Source: Warburgia ugandensis (taxonomy: Eukaryota; Streptophyta; Magnoliopsida; Canellales; Canellaceae). Taken from it: a stretch of DNA of 64,000 bases. The notes under the pieces are model-generated. The model worked only from the letters and a program-made list of their open reading frames with translations. It had not been told where the DNA came from and ran no database searches. The stretch is taken from the NCBI GenBank assembly GCA_035236585.1, contig CP141126.1:14521001-14585000 (forward strand), read 5' to 3'. The position numbers and the translations under genes were made by a program. Below are positions 14,261 to 26,235 of this stretch, in pieces (positions within the stretch are counted from its first letter, which is position 1; each line of letters opens with the position of its first letter).

Positions 14261-16165
14261 GAGAGACTTTGATGTGTGTTACATGATTCTTTGAACAATT
14301 TATTTGGGTAATGATCTTTGCAGTGCACTGGAGCCAAGTTCCCTTCACCGTGCTGTATATCCAGTATTGACATCATATGCTACTCCTGACAAACAAGCAT
14401 ATCCTCGGCACTCGCTGAGCCGTGCTGCACTCTTAACCAGTGGAAGTCCAATATTCTTTCTGGATGCATTCACAACTCTTATAGTGTATTATTCATCCAC
14501 AGCTGATCCGTCACTCCCCTTTCCTCCCCCACATGATTGTAAGTCCCTGCTCTTTATTTTGCTGCCATCATATTGTTTCAGTGAAATACTTAAATTTTGT
14601 ATAACAGGTTCAGCTAAATGGTTTACTCTTTCTCTTGTTGGCTCAATTATGACTAGTTTCTGCCTTATAATGCTTTTGAAGTTTCCAATCACACTGAATG
14701 AATCATTGTCACTATCATCAAAGCCTTATCCTGATTAAGGGTAGGCTACATGAATCTTGTTTCTTCATTTTCCTCTATCAAGGGTCATGGCCTCATTTAG
14801 TCCAAAAGTATTAAAATCTTTCTCAACACTTCTATTCATAGCCTTTTGAGCCTTTCCTTTGCCCTTTTAGAGTCTTCAACATGGATTGACTCACTCCTAA
14901 TGGGTGTCATTTGCATTCTGTTAGACATTTTCAAATAATCTAAGTCTAGTCTCTATGATGATGTTACCTATTAGTGCTATTCTTAAGTTTCCTCTATTGT
15001 TTTCATTTTAATTCTGTCCTTTCTTTGCTTGCCACTCATCCATCTCAACATCCTCATTTTGAGTACACTAATCCTATGTACATATTGTTCCATAATTGCC
15101 CAACACTCTGATCCATAAAGCATGACCGGCCTTAAGAAAGGGAGGCTGAAGTCTTCATAACACTATCCTTTTGGTTATGATTTTCTTTTTTTGCCAACCG
15201 GATTTATCAACATTAAAAGTAGAGTTATCTTCATGTGACCTTGAGGTTGAGATCACGGGTTCAAGGTGTAGAAACAGCCTCTTGCAAAATGCAAGGTAAG
15301 GCTGCGTACTATTGACCCATTTGGTCCAACCCTTCCCTGGACCTTGTATATGCGGGAGCTTAGTGCACCGTGGCTGCCCTTTTTAGATGATATTTTTGCC
15401 ACCCACTTTTGATTCATTAACCCCTTATCAATGCTATGAAAATGATGAATCTCGGCCGGCCTAGACTTTTAAAGATTTAAAGCATTTATAATGTTGCCCG
15501 TGACTTGAATGTTTTATGCTCTGAAGTTCTCATCTATGGGATGATCCTAGCAACTGTTTTTTTCAGTAAAATGAACAGCCAAAAGTTTTTCTATCCATTT
15601 TGTAACTAAAGGCACCAATGTCTAGGATCATCTGATGATGAGAATTTTAGAGCATGGCCCATCTTTTATGAAAGATTTAGATCTCATAAATCTGAGCCCG
15701 TGGCATATGTCATCTCCCTTTTTTGTCTCTACATTAATTGAAACTTGGTAGTAATTGTGTTTTTCAATCTTGAAACCGAAGCGCCAGTTTATGTACTTGG
15801 GTATGTTCTGGATAATCTCAAACCCAATTATCATCAAGTCCAGCGTGAGTTTGGATCTTTACACGTGGACTTGAGACACCATCTTTGACTGATATTTTTA
15901 TTCGTTTAATTTGTTCATTTCTGCTCATAGTGAGTAAAACTTGTCTGTTTTAGGCCTACTGCGGACTACAATCAACAAACGAAAGCAAGAAAGAAGCATC
16001 ACACCGAAACTAATATTTATCCGTGGAGGACATGACGATGCCACAGCTTTTGAGAACTGTCTAATTGAAGAGCAAGATGTTGATGGAAATGGACTCACGA
16101 GTGTCACGGGTTTTGTTTCGTTCCTCGAAGAGATATCTCAGCACGTGTTGGAGTACATTTCTTGA
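1..16165 (+). CDS. Divergent SEC23-like COPII coat protein, 5' partial
   Basis: SEC23 is the Sar1-GAP subunit of the inner COPII coat that buds vesicles from the ER. Exons read by eye: <1-105, 1142-1223, 1344-1459, 11227-11322, 11575-11698, 13032-13306, 14324-14538, 15954-16165. All introns are GT-AG, the phases agree, and the stop is TGA at 16163; 407 residues are visible. Family signs in order: the end of the trunk domain ([15 protein letters not shown]), the beta-sandwich strand [14 protein letters not shown], the helical domain (RIRTLQFG, then [14 protein letters not shown]), and a gelsolin-like C-terminus ([19 protein letters not shown]). The sequence resembles the divergent plant form typified by Arabidopsis At2g27460 (recalled, not searched) more than canonical SEC23. 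The N-terminal zinc finger lies left of the window. The intron at 1460-11226 is 9.8 kb and hosts a retroelement. The start of exon 5 (11575) could instead lie six bases downstream. Confidence 0.85.
1437..1546 (+). repeat. Duplicated exon end with its splice donor
   Basis: A 38-base stretch covering the last 23 bases of SEC23-like exon 3 and its donor (1437-1474) recurs at 1509-1546 with two differences. One difference changes the donor from AG|GTATGG to AG|TTATGG, so the copy is a near-site that lacks the essential G. Confidence 0.85.
2531..3258. repeat. Degenerate dimeric tandem repeat, five units
   Basis: Five diverged units begin near 2531, 2695, 2835, 2984 and 3116, each 130-165 bases. 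All open with CACAATGCAGAAAGATAAA-like sequence and contain GAAGATGTCT, a GTTGAAAACAG-like block, CTGACTGTTGGTTGAAGAT and AAGCTAACA. Units 1, 3 and 5 end in a TTCTCTAC...CATGG...ATG-type tail, while units 2 and 4 end in ACTCAAA. The true period is therefore a dimer of about 290-300 bases. The array lies in SEC23-like intron 3, just left of the retroelement. No coding potential is seen. Confidence 0.8.
3664..4061 (-). repeat. 3' LTR of the chromovirus fossil
   Basis: This is a 398-base terminal repeat bounded by TG and CA on the plus strand and matching 8720-9117 at about 97.7%. The chromodomain reading frame runs past the polypurine tract into this LTR, a known habit of chromoviruses. Confidence 0.95.
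8720..9117 (-). repeat. 5' LTR of the chromovirus fossil
   Basis: This is a 398-base partner of the LTR at 3664-4061, of identical length and bounded by TG and CA. It is followed on the element strand by TGGTATCAGAGC, the primer-binding site complementary to initiator-Met tRNA (8707-8718). Confidence 0.95.
9159..9240. repeat. Short tandem duplication, period 47
   Basis: The block CTGTAGAGGACTGAAAGC and its surroundings (from 9159) recur from 9206 with a few changes. It lies just outside the retroelement in SEC23-like intron 3. The rest of that intron up to 11226 shows no gene or recognisable element. Confidence 0.7.
12931..12962. repeat. (AT)16 microsatellite
   Basis: A perfect AT dinucleotide tract in SEC23-like intron 5, about 70 bases left of the next exon. 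Intron 5 (11699-13031) otherwise holds only a short GA run near 12297. Confidence 0.95.
14201..14257. repeat. (CT)n microsatellite, 57 bases
   Basis: A perfect CT dinucleotide tract in SEC23-like intron 6, 66 bases upstream of the exon at 14324. It is close enough to extend the polypyrimidine region before the acceptor. Confidence 0.95.
15216..15384 (+). mobile_element. Au-type SINE copy 1
   Basis: This tRNA-derived SINE lacks the first bases of its head. It keeps the B box (GGGTTCAAGG), the CTCTTGCAAAATGCAAGGTA core and the GCTGCCCTTTT tail. It lies in the last intron of the SEC23-like gene. Confidence 0.85.
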
Positions 16166-16724
16166 GGTACCGTGACCCAACAGCTGAGTGCAACATAAAT
16201 GGATACACCTCCCAACCGAGGTTGAAGGGAGAGGGTGCAGTAAGTCTGCAGCGTTGATACAGATTGCCTGTGTTACAGTCCCTTCCGGATCAGCATTCTA
16301 CTTGTCTTTCTCTATGCAGATGCTAAGAGATTGATTAATGGTTTCTGTAATGCGATCGGAACATAAGCTGCTCAGTGTTTCAAATTCAGCATTGCTTCTG
16401 GGTCTACCATAAACTTGAGCATGTACTCTTTGACTAAAGGTTGGCACTTAGAGTATCCCGTTTGGGATAGAATCTGTGTTTCTGACTATTTCGATCCGGC
16501 TCTACCAGAATACGTGGAAATGCTGTACAAATGCTGAAAGGATAAAATAATTGGTAGACTGATCTTGAAGAAGAGTTCAACAGTAACTTCTAGTTCAATA
16601 ACCACATTTGGTAAGAAACGTGAGTTTTCATCTCCACGTCCTTTACCCTTTGTTGTGAAATAAAAGGAAAAAGTATCCCTTTTCTTCCTCTGCCTCGAGT
16701 AGACTTTAACATCATCAGCAAATA

Positions 16725-16826
16725 GGGGAGCTTTGGCCCAATGGTGGAATTGTCGTCATGTGACCTTGAGGTCATGGGTTTAATGTGTGAAAACAATCTC
16801 TTGCAAAATGCAAAGTAGCCCTTTTT
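16725..16826 (+). mobile_element. Au-type SINE copy 2, internally deleted
   Basis: Head and B-box region are present up to GCAAAATGCAAAGTA, then the sequence jumps to the terminal GCCCTTTTT, so most of the right half is missing. ATCATCAGCA flanks both sides (16711-16720 and 16827-16836), a plausible target-site duplication. Confidence 0.85.
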
Positions 16827-17485
16827 ATCATCAGCATACAACAAAACCTAAGACTAGAACAAGGAAACATTGCACAATCAACACATGCCATTGGTTTTCT
16901 GTTAGGAGACGAGAAACTCAAGTTAAACTTATATGCCTAGATATGATATAAATATCAATCTTACCTCTCACCAACTAAGTTATAACTCAACTGTGTGAGA
17001 GTGATTTGCTCTGTATCGTTTGTAACATAAAGAATTACAAAACAATTCAATTAAAACTCTCCCATATACAATTTTCCTGCCAAATAGACCTAGGACCAGG
17101 CTTGATCTTGGGAGAAGCCTTTTTGGTCTGCGATCAGTTGTGCTAGACTTTGTTAGCTGATTATATGATAGATCTGTTGCATCAATTCACACCCAAAAGG
17201 AATCATGTAGGGGTCCTCAACAGGACCCATAACCGACTTAATGGACAATAATTACAATTCATATCACAATCTATTTATATGGTTCCGTCACATCTTTGAA
17301 TCATCCGGCCTGGCTCCGCTCCTTGCGGTTGCGTCGCATTGAGCCCATATTATATAAGCATCTTGCTGTTCTTCTCTGGGCATGTTTTTTCTTTTTGCTG
17401 GAAAAAGGAAGGGGCATTCTCAGTATCTGGCCTCTTGATCAGTCGCTCGTGTCCACACTCCATTGGCCTGCTGTCCATCTACCAT

Positions 17486-17567
17486 TAAGGGCAGCTTCGG
17501 TGCACAAAGCTCCCACCTATGCAGTGTCTGGGGAAGGGCGGACCACAAGGTTCAATAGTATGCGGTC
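17486..17567 (-). mobile_element. Au-type SINE copy 3, 3' fragment
   Basis: Only the right end of the SINE is present, in reverse: AAGGGCAGC tail, AGCTCCCACCTATGCAG and the GGGGAAGGGCGGACCACAAGG block. The tRNA-like head is missing. Confidence 0.8.
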
Positions 17568-18069
17568 CATTTATGCTGGCCATGATGTTCTTTCTGTGGT
17601 GCATGACGAGCTAACATGTATTTGGACAGGTAAGCAAAGAGAACAGACGCACAATACTAGATTTTCATTCCATTAGAGGGGTGAGAGCAAATGTGAAAAT
17701 TTACATTTCGATGGTGGTAGAAGTCTGGTGCTGGTCAATGGAACATGTAATCTGGGTGTGCCTGCTGCTACACAGTTGGTGATGAGATCCATACACCGCA
17801 GTTTGTATTGGGGATCCCAGCTGTAAATCTGCCACCAAAATCTTAGTTCTCTGTGTGAAATTGTAGAGTTCACACTCCTCCAAATTCATGCTTCTATGTA
17901 CAAAATCAGCGCAACCTTGCAAAGGTGTCCGTTTACTGAAAATATGAAAGTAAGTTTGTCTTTTTGATAATAAAACAGGCTTCGACCGTCTATAGCAGTG
18001 GAACTAGGAAAATAAGAAAAGGCTGAAGCGATCCAATTCTCTACTCAATGATCATATGATAAGTCTAGA

Positions 18070-21000
18070 TCAACTGAGCAAGCCATACAGTCCGTCTTTT
18101 GCAATAATGGACGAGCGAGTGATCTCTTCCGGTTTGCCATTGTCAAGTAGCACGATCCTGTCAGCCATCAGAATTGTTTCCAAGCGGTGGGCAATCACAA
18201 GTACCTATACAATTTCTTCACTTTCAGCTGGAACACTTAGAACTTCCAAGAAACATCAACAAGAACCACATGAACAAAAAGGCATGTTTCTGGGGCTATA
18301 GAAACATCACCATATTTTGCCAGTGCAACTACATGGTGGTGTCCTCATCATTCAAAGAACAAGGGCACTTTTGTTGATAAAATATATTGTTTAACATCTC
18401 ATGCAATATGTAGGATTTTAAGAGCATGCTCATCTATGCTTTAAAACATCACATGTGAATGCTTTTCCTAGCATGAGAAGAAATAACAGTGACAGATGTT
18501 TGTTCACAGAATTGGTCGTTCTTCATGACTGGCTTTTTCCTAAAACATCTTTTAACCTTAATAAGATTTTTCAGCTGAGATCGAAAGTTTCCCTGTAGCA
18601 GATACACTTATAACTTGAAAACATAATTTTTTCTTTGAACTTTTTCCACTGAAAATTTCCCCAAAAAACAACCAATGATGAAGTACAGGTCTCAAATAAT
18701 TCTTCCAGAATGTTGGTTAACCAAATGCAAGGGTGCTTGAGTCGTGGTAAAAGATACAAGCTCCTGATGATATTAATCAGCTAAGGTGGTAAGAGATACA
18801 AGCTCCTCATGATGTTACTCAGAATACCTGCAGTCAGCAGATTCTCAGTGAAGGACATGATGCTGATATCTTTCCACAGGCAATGAAGAGTTAGTGAGTA
18901 AACAGAACTTCATGATAAAAACCTTGAAGAGAAGAAAATCGTTCTGTTTAACAGTGGAAAAGCCAATTATAGAAGTGTTGCTTTTACTAGTAGTCCATAG
19001 GCCATCTCAGACAAGATTTGTGCATTAGTTTGATAGTGATGCAGTGATGGCACTAAACCAAACAAGACAGGTGCAGGCACCAGTTTCCACCCAGAAAGTA
19101 CCATAAGTGGACCGCTGTTAGATGAGTAAACATTATAACTGGAATGAAAAAAATACAGGTCCAGCTAGAACAGGATCCATTTTAAGGGCATTCTCCCCTA
19201 AGAAAACAAAGAATCCATTTAAGGAAGAGCTTACAGAAGAAAAGACAGAACAATATGAAATTGGACAGATCCAAAAGCACCAAACTACGTCTTCCTTTCT
19301 AGTGCAGAAAAAATGGCTTAAGGTTAGGCAATGAAAGTAATTACAACATCTTCTGATCAATGATGAACTGTAGAACCTTTATTGTGGAAATGATATGAGA
19401 CTAACATGGCATAAGGGCTTGAAAAGTCAAACTAGTGCCATGAAATGATAATAATAATAAAATAATAATTTTCAAGGAAACTAATCTGGAAAGCAAGGCT
19501 ATCATAAATATCTGGGATAGGGAAACAACTAAGGCCGAGTACTGAACAGGGAATACAGAGAAAGAGGAGTTCCTGAGAATCAGTACATATATCTGTAGAT
19601 GTCATACATTAAGCAATCTAGAGGTGATTTGGGGCTATCATGAATGGGAACTGATGTTCAGGCAAGAATACTACAGGACACAACTCAAGATGCTAATTTT
19701 AGCAAAAATCCTAAACGCTAAGCAAGCTGGTTAGAGTATGTAATGATGATATGGAGGTCCTGAGATCAAAACCCATGTCCAACTTAGATGTTTTAAAGCA
19801 ACCTATTGAGGGTTTCTGAGTGTGGCACAGTGGCGTAAGAGTAGATCCAATCCTGCAGGTCACAAGTCTGAGTCCACCCAAGGATGTGTGTGAATATTTA
19901 TCTAACAATATCATGGTTCACAGGAAAAAAATGCTACTAGTTCAAGAATACATTGAGGATAGATGAAATATTAACACAAAATATTAGGCACAGAGCAAGA
20001 AGTGAGAAAAACAATAAGTTAAACTCACAGTATGGTTTTCCAGTAAGTGCTCCACTGCTTGTCTTACCAATAACTCTGACCTACTATCCAAAGCAGATGT
20101 TGCTTCGTCCAGAATCAGTATTGAGGAATTTTGATACAACGCCCTCGCAATAGCTATCCTGTAATTAGGAAAAAGACAGCCAGAGGTGAACAAACTCATT
20201 AATTACCAGATCTTTAACTGTTTATCCATATTACCGACAAGGAGCATCTTTTAGTTTCATGACAGTAGCAATATAGATAGACAGAGATGAAGCTGGGAAC
20301 TCTCTCACAAGAACATGATTTTGAATATTCAGAGACTTCACCTTTGCTTTTGGCCTCCACTTAGACGTGAGCCCCTCTGTCCAACATTGGTTCCATAACC
20401 TTCTGGAAATGTCATAATGAACTCATCAGCATTTGCAAGCTTTGCTGCATGCTTGACCTTTTCCATGTTGATTTTGCCCATCAGATCCTTATACCCAATG
20501 TTTTCAGCAATTGTTCCTGAAAAAATTGTCTGACAAATGCAAATGTTAATCTAACCAGAGGATACCTTCAACAGCAAAGGCACTTTGCATTGACTTGAGG
20601 AAAAGATTGAACCAAGCTGTCTATTGGCAGAACAGAGTACATAGAAAAGTGTGCCACATACAAAATCAATGTTGTGAGTATTGTATTGTATCAGCGAGAT
20701 TTGGATTTCAGCAGAAATTTTGAATACAGTATTTGCACTGATTTCATATCAGTCAATATATCAATCATATTGTGTAATATCGAAACATATCATTAATATT
20801 GTACGGATTTTACAATATCACAATATTATTGATATTTCATTTAACTAATTATTTTATGCAAAATTATGAAAAACCCAAATAATAGCTATTGATTGCAATT
20901 TATGAAGGTCTTTTGAGTAAATTTCTCATTAAAGTTTAATGCAGGGAAACTTTAGCCAAAACCAAAAAAGAGGAATCTCGTGATTTCCATTATTTCATTG

Positions 21001-24000
21001 CATGTAGATGCAAAAAAAAAAAAAAGAACCTGCAATGCCTAAACCCGCCATGAAGATGACCTTCTTCTTCAAAGCCTCACTAAAAACCTCGAAAACGTTG
21101 TTCTAAATGCAAACAAAATGTTACTGCAACTAGAATGATCCCATTTACCCCGTGGAGCTTCTTTCTGCTGAAAAGTGAAGATCCGACAATTGTGGCTGTG
21201 GACGCTCAAGTTCTTTTGTTAAAGCTCTGAGAAGTCTAGGAAACAACATAGGTTTTGTCCTATTGTGCTAGAAATAAACAGATAACTTTCCTATTTTTTC
21301 ATTTTTTCTTTATTTTTGTTTGTTGATGCTAAAATTTTTCTTTAGCTTGAAATCGAGTTTTGATTCTCCTGTAATCTCAGAATAATATATATATATATAT
21401 AATTAATTTTGATACAGGAAAAGATATTGAAATCGAAATAGAAATTTCCATAACTACTCGACTGATACGATGCCCGATACAATATTCACAACATTGTATA
21501 AAATCGTGAGACATCAAGCAGGAGGCTAAGTTGAATCTTATCAAAATTAATTGATATCAATATTTTCTCTGTCATCCATTATCTGTAATATGCACTAATT
21601 TGTATTTACTATTTGTTTTAAGAGCTTGGAAGGTTTCATCTTCAAAGTAACATACACTAGCAAATATGTTAGATCAGAGAGATGGCCACTCACAATATCC
21701 TGTGAAACTAGAGCAATGTGCTGTCTTAGACTTTCCAACTGTATATTCTGAATATCATGGTCATCCACAAGTATACAACCTGTCAATGTACAAGAGGAGA
21801 AAATATAAGTCCAAATTAGTAAGAAACAAATGCCATAGAGGATCACATAATGTAAACTCAGCTTAGGCCATTTTGAATTTCTAGTTTTCAAGATAAAAGA
21901 AGCAGAAAAAAACGTATAGCATGAAGCACCAGCAAATTGCTTCAGTCAAACAATAGTATAAGATCAACGTGTGAGATGGTTCACCACATAAAGGATCATA
22001 AAGACGAAGAAGCAGTTTCATTAGGGTTGTCTTTCCTCCTCCAGAAGGCCCAACTAGAGCTACTGTCTCTCCCGGTTTGATATGGAGATCCAGTTCATTT
22101 AGAACTGTAGAGGCATGTCCTTTGTATTTGAATGTGATATCACAGAATTTTACATCTCCTGCAACATAGTCTAATCCCACTGCATCTGGTTTCTCAATCA
22201 CCTACATTCAGAAATGTCATGAGCAGCTAGTCATGTAAATATAAGCGTAACCACCTAAGCAACACTGAATAAAGTAGTGTTTCTTTAAAATGGCCAATGT
22301 GAATCTGAATGATTGAACAAGTGCTTCTCAGATCACAGTAAGAATAAGTCATCATCCAAGGAGAAAAATATGTTCAGATTTGCCAGAATCATGGAAACTG
22401 GGCAGCCTCCAAGCAACGATTTCCATAGAGCTTAAAAAGGAACCTAATAAATGCTTTAATCGTAACAGTACAAAATCATGAAGTTCAGAAATAGTCTAAT
22501 AATCAAACAGACAACTGCAAAGCCGATGAAGCTCAGTACCTTCGAGTTGAACCTGATTAAGTCAAACAGACGCTCTATAGCTGGTTCTCCTTGCTTCAAC
22601 TCATTGTATGCCTTCCCAACACCCTGTAAGATTCTTAATACAGATACAACGATAAAAAGGTATCCCAACAAGCCAGACAAGGAGGAGAGCTTTTTGAAAT
22701 TCAACACAATTCTTATTGGTCAGATGATGGACACAAAATGAAGAAAAAAAATATTGAGAATCACTGACAAAAAGTATGCAACCTTCCAATGATATTACAA
22801 AAGTTTTAAACTCCAAGTGGAGGAAATATAACTTTTAGAACTTGCCTTGGCTCTAAAGAATAGAATCTTACCTGGATAGGTTCAATCAACAGAATCAATG
22901 ACCTTATAAAAGAAACTATGCTGGATCCATCAAAAGTCCCCCTTGAAACCTTCAATGAACCAGCACAAAATATCAACAGTGATCCTACATATATAACTTG
23001 CATAAGTTGTGGGATGAGCGCTTTCATCTTTTTCTTTTTCAAATGCTCAGCTAGGTCATCATGGGCAAGCTTCTGAAACCTTGCACCTTCACGGAGCTCT
23101 GCATTGTTTGCCTTCACAACGAGCATTGATGTGAGGACCTGAAAGAAGAAAACTATATGTTTGCCTCATAAATGCCCCTTTGGTGTTGTACAGGCTGGAT
23201 ATCATACTTGTGGGATGATACAAAAGAAAGGGGATCTATCTTTCAATAGATTAAAGGTAGAGCTACCTCGTTTAGGTAAGACGAAAGCCTAGCAACACTA
23301 AGATGTGACCTACTAGATATCATTCGAAGCTTTTCACCCAGATACGCAATGACAACAGACACGCACGGAATGACCTGAAAATCCACAGAGCAGTTCAATT
23401 ACTTGGATCAACTAAATGAACAAAAGACACTCAAATAAGTAGTTTTTAAAAATTAAAAAGTTCATATCTTTCATCTCACCAAGGCTGAAATAAGTGAAAG
23501 AATAGGACTGATCATCAACATCTGAGTTGCCATTGCAGCTAACTGGAGGGTATTTGGCACAATACTCTACATTTCCGACAATGTAAATCAGAAAATAATC
23601 TCAGATGTCTAGTGTTTGAATAGCAAACACTATAAAATAAATATTGGAAATATATTGCCAATTTTCATCAAATAACTAAGAATTTAATATTTTGCCTGGG
23701 GCAAAAAGCCCAACCACATATCTGTTCAATAGATGGGAACAGTGATGCTCCATCTAGATTAACTGCAGCCAACAGAGGGAGGTTTTTACAGAACCTGGCT
23801 GAGGAGCAAGAGAAACAAATATTGAGTTTGAAATAGACAGTTCCAACTACTTGGCACTCAACATGCATGGTATTCACTGAGAGTTCTTCATCACCTTTTG
23901 TTTTCCAATTCTTCAAGAAAACAACAAAAGATAAATATTAAGGATTTACCAGCACTTTTGAGGGCCTCCAAGCTTCCAAACCTCCTTGAAATACCTCGAT

Positions 24001-25890
24001 AACTACGTAAGGACTGAAACCATATCCTACTGTTTTCTGGATAAAGACAGAAAAGGAGCTAAAGCAAGAGGAGGTCCAGAATTTGCTTTTCCTGTTTCAT
24101 AAATTTAACTTCTAGAACCAAAGTACTCTCTAGATGAATCCATCCACACAGGAAAAGGGACATATGGAAGTAACTATGAGCAGATCAAAGGATTTCTACA
24201 ACATACAAATTACAGGCCAAGCCGACTTTGGTTCTCCACTGAGGGGATGACACTGGTTGGTTTAGGAGTAAGGAAAGGTGAGGTATGAGCCTTTGCAAGG
24301 GAAACATTAGAGATCTGATTCCTTGATATTTGGCATCCATTAGCGGTAAGGTTCGCAACCTAAGTTTTGTACTTGCCTGCAATTTTCAGGAAGGAATTTG
24401 CTAGAAGTGAATTGTTTGATTCCCAAGCAGACACTGAAATTTTGATGCAGGTTTGCATTGCCTTTTGCAAACACTATTTTTCTCCATGAAAACATAAAGC
24501 TCAAAACTCTCTTTAGTATCGGTGAAATCTTACATAATGAGTAGGAGTTTCTCTTATAAGTAGTCAAATAACTTGATTACTGATTTGTGGTAAGTCTCAA
24601 AATGCCTCTGCTTTTTCAGTTAATCACAGATCGACAGAAATATACAACATATTTGGCTTAGCTTCAACAAGAATGTTCTAGGGGGATTGTGCATGGAGTA
24701 TTAGTTACACCAGTCATGTAACTAATACATGTAGTTAAGGGGTTGTACATAAAAAGGAAAAGTAAAAGAAATTACATGCATTATCAGTGAATTCAATTAC
24801 CTGATTCTAATTTCATTTATCAGTTATATCATAGTGTAACTAATTTCAGGAGCACAACCCTCCTATTACTGACCAAAGGGCAGCCCCGGTGCACCAAGCT
24901 CCTGCCTATGCAGGGTCCGGGGAAGGGGCGGACCACAAGGGCCTATAGTACGCAGCCTTACCTTGCATTTTGCAAGAGGCTGTTTCCACGCCTTGAACCC
25001 GTGACCTCAAGGTCACAAGACAACAACTTTTACCGTTGCGCCAAGGCTCCCCTTCCCCTATTACTGACCATTGCACAAAGTAACATATTAACGTGTAGTC
25101 ATGAAAAGATCCATAGTGTTACAATAATTCACCAAGGAAAAATGTGATAAAACACCCACAAAGTATGCATAAGCATAATCCACACCACATGCATCTAAAA
25201 TTTTCAAGCAAATACCAAGTACTCGATCCACAAACCATCACAATCTAAAACTTGCAAGAAAACACTCACATTCAAAAGAGCATACAGAGTATCCGCGATG
25301 TCAGAAGCCTCCGCGGTGATTCTATGCGCAATGTCTCCGGCCAAAACCCCTCCACTCCCTTCAAAGAAGCCTAACTCTCTCTGCAACACCCTTCTAAACA
25401 CATCAACCCTGATCTTGTACTCCGAATTCAGGGCCGCCTCCCAAAGAAACGCTTGCTGCCAGTAGTTTGCTGCTGCTCGGACCAAAACCAATACTCCAAG
25501 CACAAAACCTTCTTCGGTCAACTGATTTCCGTCGATCACGGACAAAACTGCGGAGAATTTTCCGACCTTGGGAACACTTTTCGAGAGACAGTAAACAGAA
25601 ATGACGCTGCAAATCCAGCCTTTGAGAATAGGTTCCCATTCTGATAAAAGGTAGGGTTTTATCGGATCCAGAGAAGGAAATAAGAAGGAAAACGCATTGA
25701 ATCGAGGTTTCTGGTCGTGTAGGAGAGAACTGGAAGCAGTAGAAAGGGATTTGCGACAGTTGAAGCATTTGAAGGAGGTTTTCGAAAATTCTCTGAGACG
25801 GAGACGAGAATGTTCGTGCCGTGTTAGGGTTTTCAAGGAGATCGGAGGAAGAGAGGTTGTTGTTAGTGCCGCAAGCCGAACTACCGCCAT
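18070..25890 (-). CDS. ABCB29: ABC transporter B family half-transporter, ABCB29-type, plastid-targeted
   Basis: An ATP-driven half-transporter expected in the plastid envelope as a dimer; its substrate is unknown to me. Exons on the minus strand: 25270-25890, 23480-23566, 23267-23374, 22872-23138, 22540-22623, 21985-22201, 21694-21779, 20342-20529, 20029-20158, 18070-18204. Phases are consistent, giving 640 aa against about 634 for Arabidopsis ABCB29. The N-terminus ([20 protein letters not shown]) is basic and Ser/Thr-rich, like a transit peptide. The transmembrane domain covers about residues 90-360. The nucleotide-binding domain is complete: Walker [10 protein letters not shown] (440-448), Q-loop SQD (487-489), signature LSGGQKQR (546-553), Walker B ILILDE (566-571), H-loop His602. 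No break is seen, so it looks functional. Intron 1 carries a MITE and a SINE, intron 7 an inverted-repeat fossil, intron 9 a small duplication. Confidence 0.93.
18744..18822. repeat. Tandem duplication, period 42
   Basis: GTGGTAAAAGATACAAGCTC with its following bases recurs 42 bases later as GTGGTAAGAGATACAAGCTC. It lies in ABCB29 intron 9 (18205-20028), which otherwise shows no element I can name. Confidence 0.75.
20665..21496. mobile_element. Degenerate inverted-repeat element in ABCB29 intron 7
   Basis: CAATGTTGTGAGTATTGTAT at 20665 is mirrored, with one change, by the complement of 21477-21496. Both ends continue into related CGTATCAG...CGAG and GAAATTT blocks. The interior is AT-rich and noncoding. 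This fits a decayed non-autonomous foldback element. No target-site duplication could be fixed. Confidence 0.45.
24681..24863. mobile_element. MITE with 30-base terminal inverted repeats
   Basis: The left end GGGGGATTGTGCATGGAGTA...TTAGTTACAC pairs with the complement of GTGTAACTAATTTCAGGAGC...CCTCC at the right end. Total length is about 183 bases with no coding capacity. TA flanks each side, suggesting a TA target duplication. It lies in ABCB29 intron 1. Confidence 0.65.
24876..25056 (-). mobile_element. Au-type SINE copy 4, full length
   Basis: A complete reverse copy: AAGGGCAGCCCCGGTGCACC tail, B box (reverse of GGGTTCAAGG), and a GGAGCCTTGGCGCAACGGTA head. The 14-base CCTATTACTGACCA flanks it at 24862-24875 and 25057-25070. 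The insertion hit the right edge of the MITE at 24681-24863. It lies in ABCB29 intron 1. Confidence 0.95.
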
Positions 25891-26235
25891 TTTTCCATAA
25901 GTGCTGGAAGCTCGTAAAGGTAGCCAGGGAGCTGATCAAGCGAAAGGGTATTTTCGTCATTGGAGATGATAAAGGTCATAATATCTTGGCCGTTCAAAAA
26001 GTACAGGTGGGACCACCATTTTGATAATCCCAACCATTAATCTGATGAGTTGGGCAAAAGATGAGCTCGTTAATCGGATCAGTTCCAGTATCGGCCACGC
26101 CTGTGCAATGATATACTCCAGATGGGCGTGAGAAGAAGTACACGCCCTTCCCCGCATCTTGCCCCTCCCTCCTTGTTGCAGAGGCTGAATGGGGTCCAAC
26201 CTCCTCAAGTTATCGCAAGTAATTTCCATTTCCGA
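25891..26235. promoter_or_regulatory. Head-to-head spacer, ABCB29 / PPR relic
   Basis: About 345 bases separate the ABCB29 start codon (minus) from the first plausible start of the PPR-DYW relic (plus). Both promoters and 5' UTRs must lie here, so it is a candidate bidirectional promoter. I see no clear TATA box on either strand. Confidence 0.5.

Larger units (their letters stand above)
16166..18069. other. Convergent intergenic region, SEC23-like / ABCB29
   Basis: Tail-to-tail spacer that should contain both 3' UTRs. It carries SINE copies 2 and 3. Otherwise it is AT-rich with no supported gene. A 126-codon open frame at 17296-17676 runs through SINE copy 3 and is not credible. Confidence 0.6.

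Noticed and set aside
16900-17290. Possible solo LTR in the convergent spacer
   Set aside because: No TG...CA boundaries with flanking duplication could be found.
17296-17676. A 126-codon plus-strand open frame
   Set aside because: It runs through a reverse SINE fragment (17486-17567) and matches no family.
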